A stretch of DNA of 64,000 nucleotides from assembly GCF_032854445.1 (NCBI RefSeq), contig NC_088295.1:51073385-51137384 (forward strand), read 5' to 3'. Made by a program: the position numbers and the translations under genes. The notes below the pieces were generated by a model, which was not told the DNA's origin, did no database searches, and saw only the letters and a list, made by a program, of their open reading frames with translations. The DNA is from Liolophura sinensis. Lineage: Eukaryota > Mollusca > Polyplacophora > Chitonida > Chitonidae. Every line of letters begins with the position of its first letter. Within the stretch, counting starts at the first letter, position 1. Shown here in pieces: positions 1 to 10,976 of this stretch.

Positions 1-66
1 CTCACAGCAACCACATTGGTGAGAGGCTCCTGGGTCATTACGCTGCACTAACGCTCTAACCCCAAA
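1..66 (-). mobile_element. tRNA-derived SINE, head portion cut by the window edge
   Basis: This is the reverse complement of the tRNA-like head of the main SINE family: the GAGGCTCCTGGGTCATTACG block and the start of the A-box region. The remainder lies left of base 1. It falls in the intron after exon 4 of the aminotransferase. Confidence 0.7.
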
Positions 67-557
67 AGCTCAACTGTACAATCCAGACGTAATACCACCA
101 GTCCTTCTGTTGACTGGATAATCAAGAGCCTTCTAACTACAGGAGAGATCACATCACATTTCATGTCAAAGTAGTGTAAATCTACGATCATTCCTTCAGT
201 CATTCTGACATAACTGATCCTTTAACAACTGGTCTATCAAATCACAAATAATCTGAGAAACAAATGTACCACTGTCAATAAATGTTAAAATGGCTTTTAA
301 CATTTAAGATTTTGAGTATTTCTTGAGGATTTGAGACAATGACAATACTATTATGAGATAAAATAAATTTGTAAATCTTCCTTACATTTTGACTCCATGT
401 CTCTCCCAAGTATCTCTTACACATATACACGCAGGAATTAGACAATATGGTGCAAACAAAATGCACGATGAGCCTGACAAACAACCTTACATGTACGAAA
501 TATTGTCATCAAGTTAATGTTTTCACCATTATTTGTTAACCAGAAAAGTTGTCTTAC

Positions 558-675
558 AGGCGGCTCTGGTAGTTTTAACCCATGAATGATCTTGTGCACC
601 GCGCCCGTACACCCACTGCCGACAAATATCACTGCGTCATGTTCACTGGCATTCACAGCACTCCGTACTATATCT
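558..675 (-). CDS. Aminotransferase exon 4
   Basis: This exon has 118 nt, acceptor TTTTATTTTCAG and donor GTAAGA. It encodes a segment running from DIVRSAVNASEHDAVIF to VHKIIHGLKLPEPP and ending in phase 0. The GSGCTGAVHK stretch corresponds to the small-residue loop near the PLP phosphate site in class V aminotransferases. No convincing next exon is visible in 1-557. Confidence 0.78.
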
Positions 676-3600
676 CTGAAAATAAAACAGAAATCAAACA
701 TCACATTGGACAAGTTTGTTGTTTGGTTTGCTTGGAATTTGCTGTTACTTTTTAACATTACTGTGATCATAAAAAGACTGTGTATGCTCACCATATACAG
801 AGCACTTAACCTACCAAAAAGGCTATCTACAGAGCACTTAACCTACCAAAAATGACATCTGAGCAAGTCACAACATTCTAACAGCCGGCCTTCCAGGACC
901 TGACCTTTCACCTTTTCATCTAAGGTGCAAACAGTGTTCATTCTAAGAACAAAATTTTGTGCGCATGCGAGGTAAAGAAAATTTTGTGAAACTTAATAAA
1001 TCCTAAAAGTGACCACACAAACCAATGTAAATCTATACCTGAAGAAGATGACTCAATTGTCAATGGGAGACTTGAGGACGAACTACACAGAAGGTACAAA
1101 TGACAGAAGAGCACGTTTTCTTCTGTGAGGCTGCAGTGCATGTGTACTTCATACATGTTTTATGAGCACATATACACTGATAATTATGACGTAATAAAGA
1201 TAAGAACCTGAGCTCACAGCTTTGGACCGTCTTGGTACAGGCGGGAAGGAGTTTTACAAGTTCCCCATTAAAGCTCAGTCAGGTTTAAAAAGGTCTCTGA
1301 TTCGAAAAACTATTTACCTCTTTTATTTTACCTTATTTCAAGTCTGCAGACTGGTCACACTGGTGGATGTGTCAGTGTTACCTACCTGGTCTCATGTCGG
1401 TATAGTAGTGTCCGTAGACTGGTCACACTGATGGTTGTGACAGTGTTGTCTGTACACTAGTCACACTGGCGGTCGTGACAGAGCCTCATGTCTGTACAGT
1501 GTTGCCTGTAGACTGGTCACACTGGTGGTTGTGTCAGTGTTACCTACCTGGTATCATGTCTATACAGTGTTGTCTGTAGACTGGTCACACTGGTGCTTGT
1601 GTCAGTGTTACCTACCTGGCCTCATGTCTGTACAGTGTTGTTTGTAGACTAGTCACACTGGTGGTTGTGTCAGTGTTACCTACCTGGCCTCATGTGTGTA
1701 CAGTGTTGTCTGTAGACTGGTCACACTGGTCGTTGTGTCAGTGTTACCTACCTGGCCTCATGTCTGTACAGTGTTGTCTGTAGACTGGTCACACTGGTGG
1801 TTATGTCAGTGTTACCTACCTGGCCTCGTGTCTGTACAGTGTTGTCTGTAGACTGGTCACACCGGTGGTTGTGTCAGTGTTACCTACCTGGCCTCATGTC
1901 TGTACAGTGTTGTCTGTAGACTGGTCACATGGGTGGTTGTGTTAGTGTTACCTACCTGGCCTCGTGTCTGTACAGTGTTGTCTGTAGACTGGTCACACTG
2001 GTCGTTGTGTCAGTTTTACCTTCCTGGTCTCATGTCTGTACAGTGTTGTCTGTAGACTGGTCACACTGGTGCTTGTGACAGTGGTACCTACCTGGCCTCA
2101 TGTCTGTACAGTGTTGTCTGTAGACTGGTCACACTGGTGGTTGTGACAGTGTTACCTACCTGGCCTCATGTCTGTACAGTGTTGTCTGTAGACTGGTCAC
2201 ACTGGTGGTTGTGTCAGTGTTACCTACCTGGCCTCATGTCTGTACAGTGTTGTCTGTAGACTGGTCACACTGGTTGTTGTGTGAGTGTTCCCGTATTCTG
2301 GTAATACTTCGGATCGGATAAAGTCTTCTATGAATGATAAGCTTCTGGAAAAGACAGGTCAGGTCATTGGCATTAATGATCACAATTCAGGATTAAACCT
2401 TAAAAGAAAATACACCTCTCAGAGTAGTTATACTGGACATGAAAGTGTGCCTCATATAGTCCCTCAAGAAAAAGCATAAAGTCTGGTGATTTTACACGAA
2501 AGTACAAGCTACCAACGATAGAAGCCAAGCAAAAGTGCTGTACCTCTATCAGGGTAGTCATATTTTAAACCTATAATGATATCTGCAGATTGTTAGTTAA
2601 TGAGAGAGTAGAATTGTGGGAAATCTCATTAAGCCACTGATTTATTAGTGCCCAAAAGTGTACATTAGTCTAGAAGCCAACATGAAGTAGACAAGATTAA
2701 TCCGAAAATCTATTGAAATCTATGCAGTAGTACCTCCAGAGCTCAGAATGAAACATACACCATTATTACTCGTTTACACAAAAAAATTATGAATATGACC
2801 TACAACCAAAAGAAACCTTACAGTTTCAAAGTGAACATCTTTTGATTTATTTCTTCATTTGATTGGTATTTTAGGGCGTATTCAAGAATATTTCACTTTA
2901 AATATGCAACAGCAGCCAGCATTATGGTGGGGGGAAACCCACAACCATCCATAGGTTTCTGGCAAATCTCCTCACATACCAACATCTTCTGAGCTTTTCC
3001 TTCTCTTTCAATCTCCCGCTTATAAAGTTACACTAGCAGAAGTTGATAAACATAATATTTCTGAAACACACGCTCAAACTAAAAACAGCACATAGCTTCA
3101 ATACAACATTTTACAAGGAAAGCATGTACCTGCAAGGAATACAGCTTTAAAAAATAAATTTTACTAATACAATTAGGGTATGATTACTAATAGCAATAAA
3201 ATATATCCCACAAATCGTTCTATCACATACCTTCCTGAGGCTGTATAGTCCATGTACATCACTACAAAAAATATTCAAAATGTGAAAGATAGCAGTAAAA
3301 GTAGAATGTACAATCCATACAAAAAGCTAAAATACATTATTCACATTCATGGTCACGAATGCAAAGACATGGTGCTGATTTTTAAAAAATCTGCATTACT
3401 TAGTACGAACCCTGAATGAGAATGATCGGATTCATTATACTTCACCAGTGCAAATTATTTAATTTTTCCAATGGTGGCAAATTAGTTTAGTGCATTACTT
3501 TCATATTGTTTTCTTATTTGACATTCAATTGGGCCTTGATGCTTAGCCACCGGTATCGCTGTAAGGAACATAACAGCTTTAATTTGAATTTTTTATTTGA

Positions 3601-5106
3601 TTTCATGGGATGAAACTGGACAGAACCCAGAGAAAACCCACAACCATTCTCAGGTTGTTGCCAGACCTTCCCACATACAACTGGAAAGGAAGCCAGAATG
3701 AGCTGGAGTTGAACTCATGGCAGTCACACTGGTAAGAGGCTCCTGGGTTAGCATGCTGCACTAGCACACTAAACACCAGGTCACGAATAGATGTCCCAAT
3801 AAAGGAATATGTATATGTCGGGATAACTGTGGGCAGCTATAGATATACAACCAAGGAATGGGGACTGTAAATGAACATCTGAACAGCCAACAAACTACAA
3901 GGACAGCAACCTTAATTGTCATTACTGGTACAATTTACAAAAGCTGTGGAATGTAACTCTGTGTATCAAGTAACACCAAGTGTTGAGAGAGTTACGGGGA
4001 ATAACTGCTTCTAATGTGTCGGATCGATGTACGCCACATTTACCCCATATTCACACACGCATTAAATCTTCCCTAGTGTAAATCGATGTCAACTGAGTGA
4101 TACCCATAATCAACTAATCTGTTCTGAGTCTCGCTGAACGAAAAACGATCCATGACAACTGCACAAATTCACAAAATAAATACATTTTCAGACGCTACAC
4201 CCACTGTGGCCGTAAGCCGTCTGTCACCATTGGGATCACTTGTGAGAAGAAACAAGGCTTAAGCAATAAGCGCCATCCGACGACAGGGGGAGTGAACCAG
4301 CCAAACGGACAATCAGACTTGCCTAGTGTTACTATAATGACTGCCAAAGGCATTATCTCCCTTCAACGACCTTATTTTTTTTTTTCTGTACTCACATCGA
4401 TCACGCAACTCGTATGTATGACTATCAGAATGGGATGGTGGCCACAGTGCGTATAGTGTCTGACAATGTATTTATTTTGTAAAGTTGTATTGTTGTCATG
4501 GATCGTTTTTGGTTCAGCGAGACTCAGAACAAACTAGTTGATTGCACCTGGGGACCACTTGGTTGACATCCATTTACGATAAGAAAGATTTAATGCGCGT
4601 GTAAAGATGCGGTAGATATGGCTTATCCCCGATATGCCATATTAAAAGCAGTTATCCTCCGTAATTCTCCCAACACTCTGTGTTGGTCGATACAGACTGT
4701 TACATTCCGCAACTAAATTTACAACTGCCCAACAGGTGTAAATTTTCGTTCACTGTCGACAAAAAAAGAAACAACCGAGTACTTCCAAATTCGTGAATAC
4801 GGCCTTAAACAGCAATGAATCAAAGAATCAATCTTCTACTTTCTATTTACGAAAACTGGGTCCTTAATGACAGACTCATAACCATTGTGATTTATGTGAA
4901 GTCAAACCTTTCCTTGGTCCAAAAGGTCCATTGAAAACCTTGTCCTTCCCAATGACACTTTCTGATACTAACTGAAGCAGCCCAGTGACATCTGATGAAT
5001 AATTTCGTAATGATTTTTTATGATCTAATTCTTGAGGAAGAGCATAAAATTTTCTGTTTCTAGCAGCCTGCTGGCTGCCATTTTCACGTGGCCTGTTCAC
5101 GTCCAT
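558..5106 (-). CDS. PLP-dependent class V aminotransferase / cysteine-desulfurase-like protein, N-terminal part (exons 1-4)
   Basis: Four exons on the minus strand join in frame into 155 residues: 5106-4908, 3261-3231, 2344-2228 and 675-558. Junction phases are 1, 2, 2 and 0, each with GT donor and AG acceptor. The start ATG at 5106 has G at -3 and +4; the frame stays open upstream but runs into low-complexity sequence. Landmarks are FNGPFGPRK at the end of exon 1, MDYTASGR across exons 2-3, YGNTHTTTSVTSLQTTLYRH in exon 3 and FVGSGCTGAVHK in exon 4. These match, from memory, the N-terminal third of a widespread family of fold-type I PLP enzymes often annotated as uncharacterised aminotransferase C660.12c-like, related to cysteine desulfurases. 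The PLP lysine lies in the C-terminal part beyond the left edge, so catalytic competence cannot be judged. The substrate is unknown. Exon 3 is followed by a tandem array made from itself. The gene is head-to-head with KIF4. Confidence 0.82.
1340..2290 (-). repeat. 68-bp minisatellite made of exon 3's 3' end plus its splice donor
   Basis: A core motif recurs at exactly 68-bp spacing at 1508, 1576, 1644, 1712, 1780, 1848, 1916, 1984, 2052, 2120, 2188 and 2256. The last is the true exon 3. Older, partly deleted copies lie at 1345, 1413 and 1452. On the minus strand each unit reads as the aminotransferase segment GNTDTTTSVTSLQTTLYRH plus EAR, then a donor-like CAGGTAGGT. Nearly all units keep that donor; the unit near 2018 has CAGGAAGGT instead. 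68 is not a multiple of 3, and the first in-frame codon after a skipped donor is TAG, so the extra units should be intronic. The high similarity suggests recent expansion or homogenisation. Confidence 0.93.
2228..2344 (-). CDS. Aminotransferase exon 3, parent of the adjacent tandem array
   Basis: This exon has 117 nt, acceptor TTTTCCAG and donor CAG|GTAGGT. It encodes SLSFIEDFIRSEVLPEYGNT followed by HTTTSVTSLQTTLYRHEA, ending on two bases of an arginine codon completed by exon 4. Its last ~64 nt plus about 4 nt of intron are the unit that is repeated downstream. Only this copy keeps the upstream exon half, the acceptor and the histidine in NTHTTT; most array copies read NTD. If this donor is skipped the frame hits TAG at once (GCC AGG TAG). 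Confidence 0.82.
2844..2985 (-). mobile_element. Degraded SINE fragment (body and tail)
   Basis: A diverged minus-strand copy retains the tail GATTGGTATTTTA, the ATTCAAGAATATTTCACTT block, the CCAGCATTATGGTGGG block and AACCCACAACCATCC. The tRNA-like head is missing. It lies in the aminotransferase intron between exons 2 and 3. Confidence 0.65.
3231..3261 (-). CDS. 31-nt microexon of the aminotransferase
   Basis: A 31-nt exon encodes VMYMDYTASGR when joined on both sides. On the minus strand it sits between TTTTTGTAG and GTATGTGA, a good acceptor and donor. Its phases (enters with one base supplied, leaves two) fit exons 1 and 3 exactly. The DYTASGR motif is a hallmark of this aminotransferase family, which supports the exon despite its length. 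Confidence 0.78.
3591..3781 (-). mobile_element. Degraded SINE fragment (body and head)
   Basis: A minus-strand copy with AACCCACAACCATTCTCAGG, GCCAGACCTTCCCACATAC, the B-box region GAGTTGAACTC and the head GAGGCTCCTGGGTTAGC. Its 3' tail is lost. It is clearly older than the copies in the KIF4 introns. Confidence 0.65.
3945..4720. mobile_element. Foldback / MITE-like element with ~270-bp inverted arms
   Basis: The left arm (about 3945-4215) is the reverse complement of the right arm (about 4437-4720) along most of its length. Shared blocks include GGAATGTAAC at the tips, TAACTGCTT, GCATTAAATCTT, GTTCTGAGTCTCGCTGAAC, AAAACGATCCATGAC and CAAAATAAATACATT. About 220 bp of unrelated sequence forms the loop. 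No coding capacity is visible, so this is a non-autonomous DNA-transposon or foldback element in the aminotransferase's first coding intron. Clear target duplications were not found. Confidence 0.75.
4908..5106 (-). CDS. Aminotransferase coding exon 1
   Basis: This exon has 199 nt: 66 codons plus one base. It starts at the ATG at 5106 and ends AGG AAA G before donor GTTTGA, a weak match to the donor consensus. It carries the family signature FNGPFGPRK at residues 58-66. A run of T on the minus strand (about 5162-5151) followed by an AG two bases before the ATG could be the acceptor joining a noncoding 5' exon to this one. Confidence 0.75.
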
Positions 5107-5390
5107 GTCTATACACCTTTCCGGGAACCACCGTAGGATTCGGAAGCCAGTAAAAAAAAAAAACTGGTACAGTACATGGTTTAAATCATTATCCTTTAAT
5201 CTGGATTTACATGAATAACGAATTTCATCTTCAACGATATACCCTTTACAAGTAAAGCTCTGTTTAAAAATAAATAAATAAACTGTCAAAAAAAAGAAAG
5301 AAAGAAAAACGTTCATTTTTTAACAACAGCTAAAGCTCCCTCAATGTTTACTTCCCCTGACACAGTGAGCTAGATGGCGCTGTAACGATG

Positions 5391-5459
5391 ACTTACCATT
5401 CATTGGATAATTTTAGCGCTGAGTTTGAACGTGGTGAATGCTACCAACGACAAGTAAGT
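5391..5459. promoter_or_regulatory. Putative bidirectional promoter with CCAAT and CDE/CHR elements
   Basis: An inverted CCAAT box (ATTGG, 5402-5406) is followed by TAGCGC (5414-5419), a 4-base spacer TGAG and TTTGAA (5424-5429). This matches the CDE-N4-CHR arrangement known from G2/M genes such as CDK1, and KIF4 is a G2/M gene. A plus-strand donor, CAA|GTAAGT, follows at 5453/5454 and can end a noncoding KIF4 first exon. A minus-strand donor, AATG|GTAAGT, lies at 5397/5396 and can end a noncoding exon of the aminotransferase. A YY1-like AGATGGCGC sits at 5372-5380. The motifs are seen directly; promoter activity is inferred. Confidence 0.5.
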
Positions 5460-6756
5460 TAAAATCAAGCTATTTCTCTTTCATGATTGCAGCTGTGATC
5501 GTATTTCATGTGAAGTATCTTGACAGTATAAAGGAGAAGAGTCAGGCATAATCACTGTGGTAATTGTAAAGCTGTCAACGGACTTCTGTTGCTTGGATGC
5601 CTTTCGGGTTGGACAATTCACGCTGAAGATCTTTACATAAAATGCTCTCTACTCCAGCCTGGTTTTCAGGTCTAAAATGCGAAATCTCTTGTCTATGGAA
5701 GTGAACAGTGATACTAAGTGACACCCGTACACCATACTTAGGGACCGCTGGTCAGTGTAGTTAGTCAACTGCCCATTGGCAAATTAGGTGTTCAAACGCA
5801 GACAACACAATGTTGACTGTCGATAAAATTAGCCTATTCAGTTTAATTCTAACTTTGTGAAGTTGCATTTGTAGACAGTGCCTGGTTTACGCCAGTTTCC
5901 TCCACCCTGGTCCATCCAGATTGACCAGTATGCTATTTATAAGTCTGACTTCATAACGGGTATCTCTTTAAGAAAGTGGAGATTTGATATGGTTTCAATA
6001 TACTCTTCTGCCTAACTTGATTTCTCTATCATTTCTTGTCTCAAGATTTAACCATGGAAGCAGAATTGTGTCTCCACAGTTGAATTTTGATTACATTCTT
6101 TGCCTTCATAAAAAGTGAGACAGAAAATAACTTTGAGAATTTTGAAAGTAATGTCAAGAGACATGCTTAAAGCCACGTGACCTATAATAAATGTCATTTT
6201 CTAATGTCAAACTGATTGTCGGTTCTGAAAACATTCAGAAAACTATGACGTTTTCATTTCTTTACATGCCAGTTTTGTACTGCTCCAATTTTCATAATCC
6301 TACATGTACATTAAGAAGAGACAATAAGAAAACTTTTTTAGACCTATGTAGGTGAACAAAGCCCGGAACAGCGATTTCTTTCAGAGATATTGCTTGTTGT
6401 TGCAGCTGTAACTATCACACAATTATAGCTCTGTCCATAAAACTGACTGAGATCATATATGTGAAAAATTCCTGAGTACCGTAGGACATAACACAGGAAT
6501 CAGATAAATCTAAAGCCATAATATTGATCACACATTCACAATCTTAAAACCAATTAATTTGCCATTTATTTTATGGCATTTTGAATTTATGACCATGAAG
6601 TGTAGGAAACCCATACTGGTTATGAATCATCATACGTGTAATATATCAGTGCTTAAATGTATTTTGATTTTCATTAACGTGCCTGGATTGGGATTTTGTC
6701 TCCAGATTAACGGGAGTATAGGCTTTTTTGTCAATGTATTGTGTCTGTCTTTGTAG
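5454..6756 (+). other. Putative 5' UTR intron of KIF4
   Basis: This runs from GTAAGT at 5454 to the acceptor TGTCTTTGTAG at 6756, just before the KIF4 start codon. It is AT-rich and noncoding. A degraded SINE-like scrap (TTTACGCCAGTTTCCTCCAC) lies at about 5880-5945, and a faint SINE-tail remnant at about 6445-6500. Confidence 0.4.
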
Positions 6757-6772
6757 GTCAGTGGGGGTGAGA

Positions 6773-9700
6773 ATGCCAGAGGAGAACAAAGTTATTCCTG
6801 TGAGGGTGGCGGTGAGATGCCGTCCCCTCATAGAGAAAGAGCTATCTGAAGGGTGTCAGGAATGTCTGCAGTTCATGCAGGACGAACCACAGCTGGTCAT
6901 CGGCAAGAACAAAGCTTTTACCTACGACTATGTGTTCAAACCTAAGGACTCTCAAGAGCTGGTGTATGACCAGTCAGTCAAATCCCTTGTGAAAAATGTG
7001 TTTAAAGGTGGGTTCTTAGATTTGAATTATACATATATGTATTGTTTTATATGTATATTGTACAGGTAATGTAAAATTTATGTTTTTACGGAATTACTGC
7101 TATTAACTTCAACCTTAATTTGATAAATGAAATATGCTTAAAGGATACATGTACATGAAACAGTTGGTTTATATCTCTTAATACAACTTATATGGTAGGG
7201 ATTTTTAGCGTCATCAAACAGTACAAAACACCTTCTCAGCTTTCTTATTGGAGTGTAAAAAATGGCTTTAATCTACAGTTTACCTAAGACCTCAGCAGTC
7301 AGTATGGAAAATAAGTAGCCTGCTGTGGTGATGTCAACGGTGATAGCCTTCGAAACAACTTTGTTGGTGCGAATGCCACAATTGGGGTGCTAGTCCCTCA
7401 TTTCCAGTATGTGCATCAGTGATGTCATTTCTGACCATTGATGGAAAATATATCTAAAATAGATGGGCTATTAAGAAATTTATAGTACGCGTTGAAAATG
7501 AAAATTTTTTTTTCTAATTTTTTTGCCATACCGATTCCAGTATCTAGTTTAATTTTCCTTAAAACCATATTCTTCGTTTTATAGAACCTTTTCATGTATC
7601 CCCTAACTTCAGTTAGTCCAAAATTTCTTTCATTTGGATTATTATAGAAAATGTTGAAAAAAATTTAACTTTGTGCTGTGTATGTGTATATTGGACTTCA
7701 GGATACAATGGTACAGTGTTGGCATACGGTCAGACGGGCAGTGGTAAGACATTCACAATGGGTGGCGGTTATCAAGACTCCCTGAGTGGGGATGAATTCA
7801 TGATGGGGGTTATCCCCAGAGTTGTAAGGGATCTCTTCAAGGGGATAGAAGACAAGGATGGATTTCAGTTTGATGTCCGAGTGTCGTATTTAGAGGTTTG
7901 TTCAATAATTCACTTTGCATGTTAATTTGTGACAGATGTGTCAGTTCATGTACATTTTGGTATATTTTGTTTTTACTCCATCTAAATGATGAGAAAGTTT
8001 TAGTGCTTTGATAGATGGAAGTCCTACATTTTCTCTAGTTGACCGTGTACCCCCACCATTAAATTCAAGTGAAACCCACTTATTAAATTTTTATGTAAAA
8101 ATAAATCAGAACCGGGGCATAATCCACAGGACTCACAGTTGGGAAAATTTTAGTGCAAAGCTGCATATTATGTGGAAAAATCTACCAGGAAACTATTTTT
8201 TAAGTACTTGTTTGTATGCACTTTACAGTAAACTGGTACTTTATCTAGGTCACCAACTTAGAATAAAAAAGTTGAGAATGTAGATATATTAAAATTAACA
8301 AAAATCAAACAAACAAACCTTGCTTTTGTATATTTTGGGAAATATATCACCAATTTGGACATTTGTGGCTGCAAATTGGGAAACAGACGGTGAGCATTTG
8401 GAATGGAGCCAAAATATTGGCATGTACAGTATACATGTAGGTAAATTGTGCTCTGAGAACATCTGATACTTGACGATTGTGCTGTAGTAGAATGAGCTTT
8501 ACATTTAGTGACACTTAACAAAACGTGATTTTCTGACGTGATTTCAGATATATAATGAGGAATTGATAGATCTTCTGACCTCAGCTGCCAAGAGAGATCC
8601 CATTGTGATCAGGGAGGACACTGGAGGAGGGATAAAGGTAAAGTCATTATGTTGTCACCTTCATTATTAGATGACCGGCCCGGATAGCACAGTTGGTGGA
8701 GGGTCCGCTGCGGGAGCGGTAGATCCAGGATCAATCCTGTGTCACACCTAAAGTCTCACATCTAAGACTTTAAAAGAGGAAGTTGTATCTTCCTCGCTTG
8801 GCGTTCAGCATGAAAGGGATAGTGCAACAACTGGTTGACCCGTATCAGTGTTATGGCTCGGGCGGGACGGCTTAGTTGCCTTCAGTAAGTCTTCTCAGTG
8901 AAGCAGCACTACATAAAAGAGTGGTGGAAATCCGTCGTGCAACAAGGAGGCACATGACATACACAATAAGGATTCCTTCGCCGTCATATGACTGAAAAAT
9001 TGTTGAGTACGACGTTAAACCCCAAGCACTCACTCACTCACTCATTATCAGATGTACATGCAGTTGCTCTTTTAAGTCCTCTTAAATGTAGGACGTCCTG
9101 TAAGGTAATTGCCCTTATTTCAACTTATGTTGTCTAATATTAGACCGCTGTCGTATATGTGAAATATTCTTGAGTACGGTGTAAAACACCCGTCAAAGAA
9201 ATAAAATGTAATACTAGCTGTATTAACATTGCGGATGAGCATGAGATTTTTTTTTTTTTTTTTTGTGATTAGCAAATTACTGAATAATGTTTCATGAACT
9301 TTTTGTGGAGAAATTCATATCATTTACTGTGTATCAGGTTGTCATGTTGAAGCTATATCTTTTGTGGTGCTTTTACAGCTGCAGGGAATGCAAGAGGTAG
9401 GGGTAAACTCCTACCTGGAGACAATGCAGCTTCTGGAGAATGGATCCCGAAGTCGAACAACAGGGGCAACAGCAATGAACAACACGTCCAGTCGTTCCCA
9501 TGCCATCTTTACCATTCATATAGATCAGCGAAAACTAGATGATGAGTACGTTTGCTGACTGAAGTGTAATTGATACAGCTATTGTTTAGATGATTCCCAA
9601 TCAAGTTATCTATGGAAAACAAATTGTACATGCATCATCTTTAATACAATAGCGTGCAGTATGCACTCCATTTTTGCACATGCTAGGAGAAAAAAAAAAA

Positions 9701-10976
9701 TTGTTATACTATATACTTTTCTAGATTTGTATTCAGTCTCTTTCAGTTCTTAGCTGTGGATCTGAACATGAAATGTTACGAAATGTTCCTGGAAGATCAA
9801 TTTAAGGTGAAATTTAACGTATTTGAAGCCAGTGTACTCAAGCATGTTGTATATAAACGTTTATGTTCTGTACATGTAACAGTTAACTACTTGTTGGTTT
9901 TTGTCTCCTTGTTTTACCTGTGAGTGTTGACTGGCCTTGTTCTGTTTCAGCAATGATCTCTGTCATGTGAAGTTTCATCTGGTTGATTTGGCTGGCTCAG
10001 AACGTGCCAAAAGGACCAAAGCTGAAGGGGAGCGCTTCAAAGAGGGCATCAGTATTAACAAAGGTTTACTCGCCTTGGGCAATGTGATTAGTGCTCTGGG
10101 GGATGACACAGAGAAGAGAAACCACATTCCATACAGAGATTCTAAGCTGACAAGAATACTACAAGGTAAGCCAAGCTCCGCACGTACTTGTCCAAAACAC
10201 CTGGATTTAGCCCGAAATGTGGTCAAGATTCTATAATCAGCTATCCTTGTAATTCCGTGCTGGAGATTTAACATGGGGTGGAAGACCAGGTGTTGGTGAT
10301 ATGTGACATTGTGCAAGCGTGATGTCTGATGACAGCATACCATGACATGTTGAGGCCTTTAACATGAACATTATTAGTTACATTACATTATTAGTTAGGA
10401 CATGGATGTGTATGGTAACCTTAGTAACCCTCTTATTGGGCGAGGCGTCAAATGTATGGTGCCAGAAACCCTCATATTTCTGTATCCTCTCATTCGGTGA
10501 CCGTGTAATGAATTTATCGTGCAAAAGTTCAGCACTGAAGGTCGATGCAGCGGTGAATTGCTCGAGGACATCATTGTTTTCACAGCCAAACAAAGGGAGA
10601 TAACCTAGTCAATCTACAGCATCAGCTGCAGTGTACCGGAATATACACATTCCCCACATGACTGTTGCTATACAATGAAATCAAGAGCATTTTGTCTGAT
10701 GTGGGATAATGGTTGAATCCCCAACTTTGAAAGGTTTGAAAAAGAAAAATGCAATGGTCTGCGAAGGTAACCATAACTCATACTGCTAATTCTGCTGTAG
10801 ATGCATTGGGTGGGAACAGTCATACTGTGATGGTGGCCTGTATCAGTCCTGCGGACTCTAACATGGAAGAGACACTGAACACACTGAGGTATGCGGACAG
10901 AGCCAGGAAGATCAAGAACAAGCCCATAGTCAACCGAGATCCTCAGGCTGCAGAGATCCTCAGGCTCAAACAAGTG
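6773..10976 (+). CDS. KIF4: KIF4 motor-domain exons (coding exons 1-6)
   Basis: Six exons encode residues 1-359. VRVAVRCRP (10-18) forms the first strand. [16 protein letters not shown] carries the ATP-binding P-loop, VSYLEIYNEE is split between exons 2 and 3, and [13 protein letters not shown] holds switch [21 protein letters not shown] holds switch II and the start of the alpha-4 region. [14 protein letters not shown] is the microtubule-binding helix region, and [20 protein letters not shown] is alpha-6 and the neck linker. All nucleotide-binding residues are intact, so an active ATPase motor is expected. Loop lengths match vertebrate KIF4 rather than KIF7/27 or KIF21. Confidence 0.93.

Noticed and set aside
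438-794. Whole minus-strand ORF as one coding unit
   Set aside because: Only 558-675 is flanked by splice sites and matches the family; the rest is intron.
1340-2290. CRISPR-like array
   Set aside because: Units are contiguous with no unique spacers, and the host is an animal; the units are exon-derived.
4876-5316. Longer N-terminus for the aminotransferase starting at 5316
   Set aside because: The upstream extension is hydrophobic, encoded by T- and A-rich runs, and has no family similarity; the ATG at 5106 has a better context.
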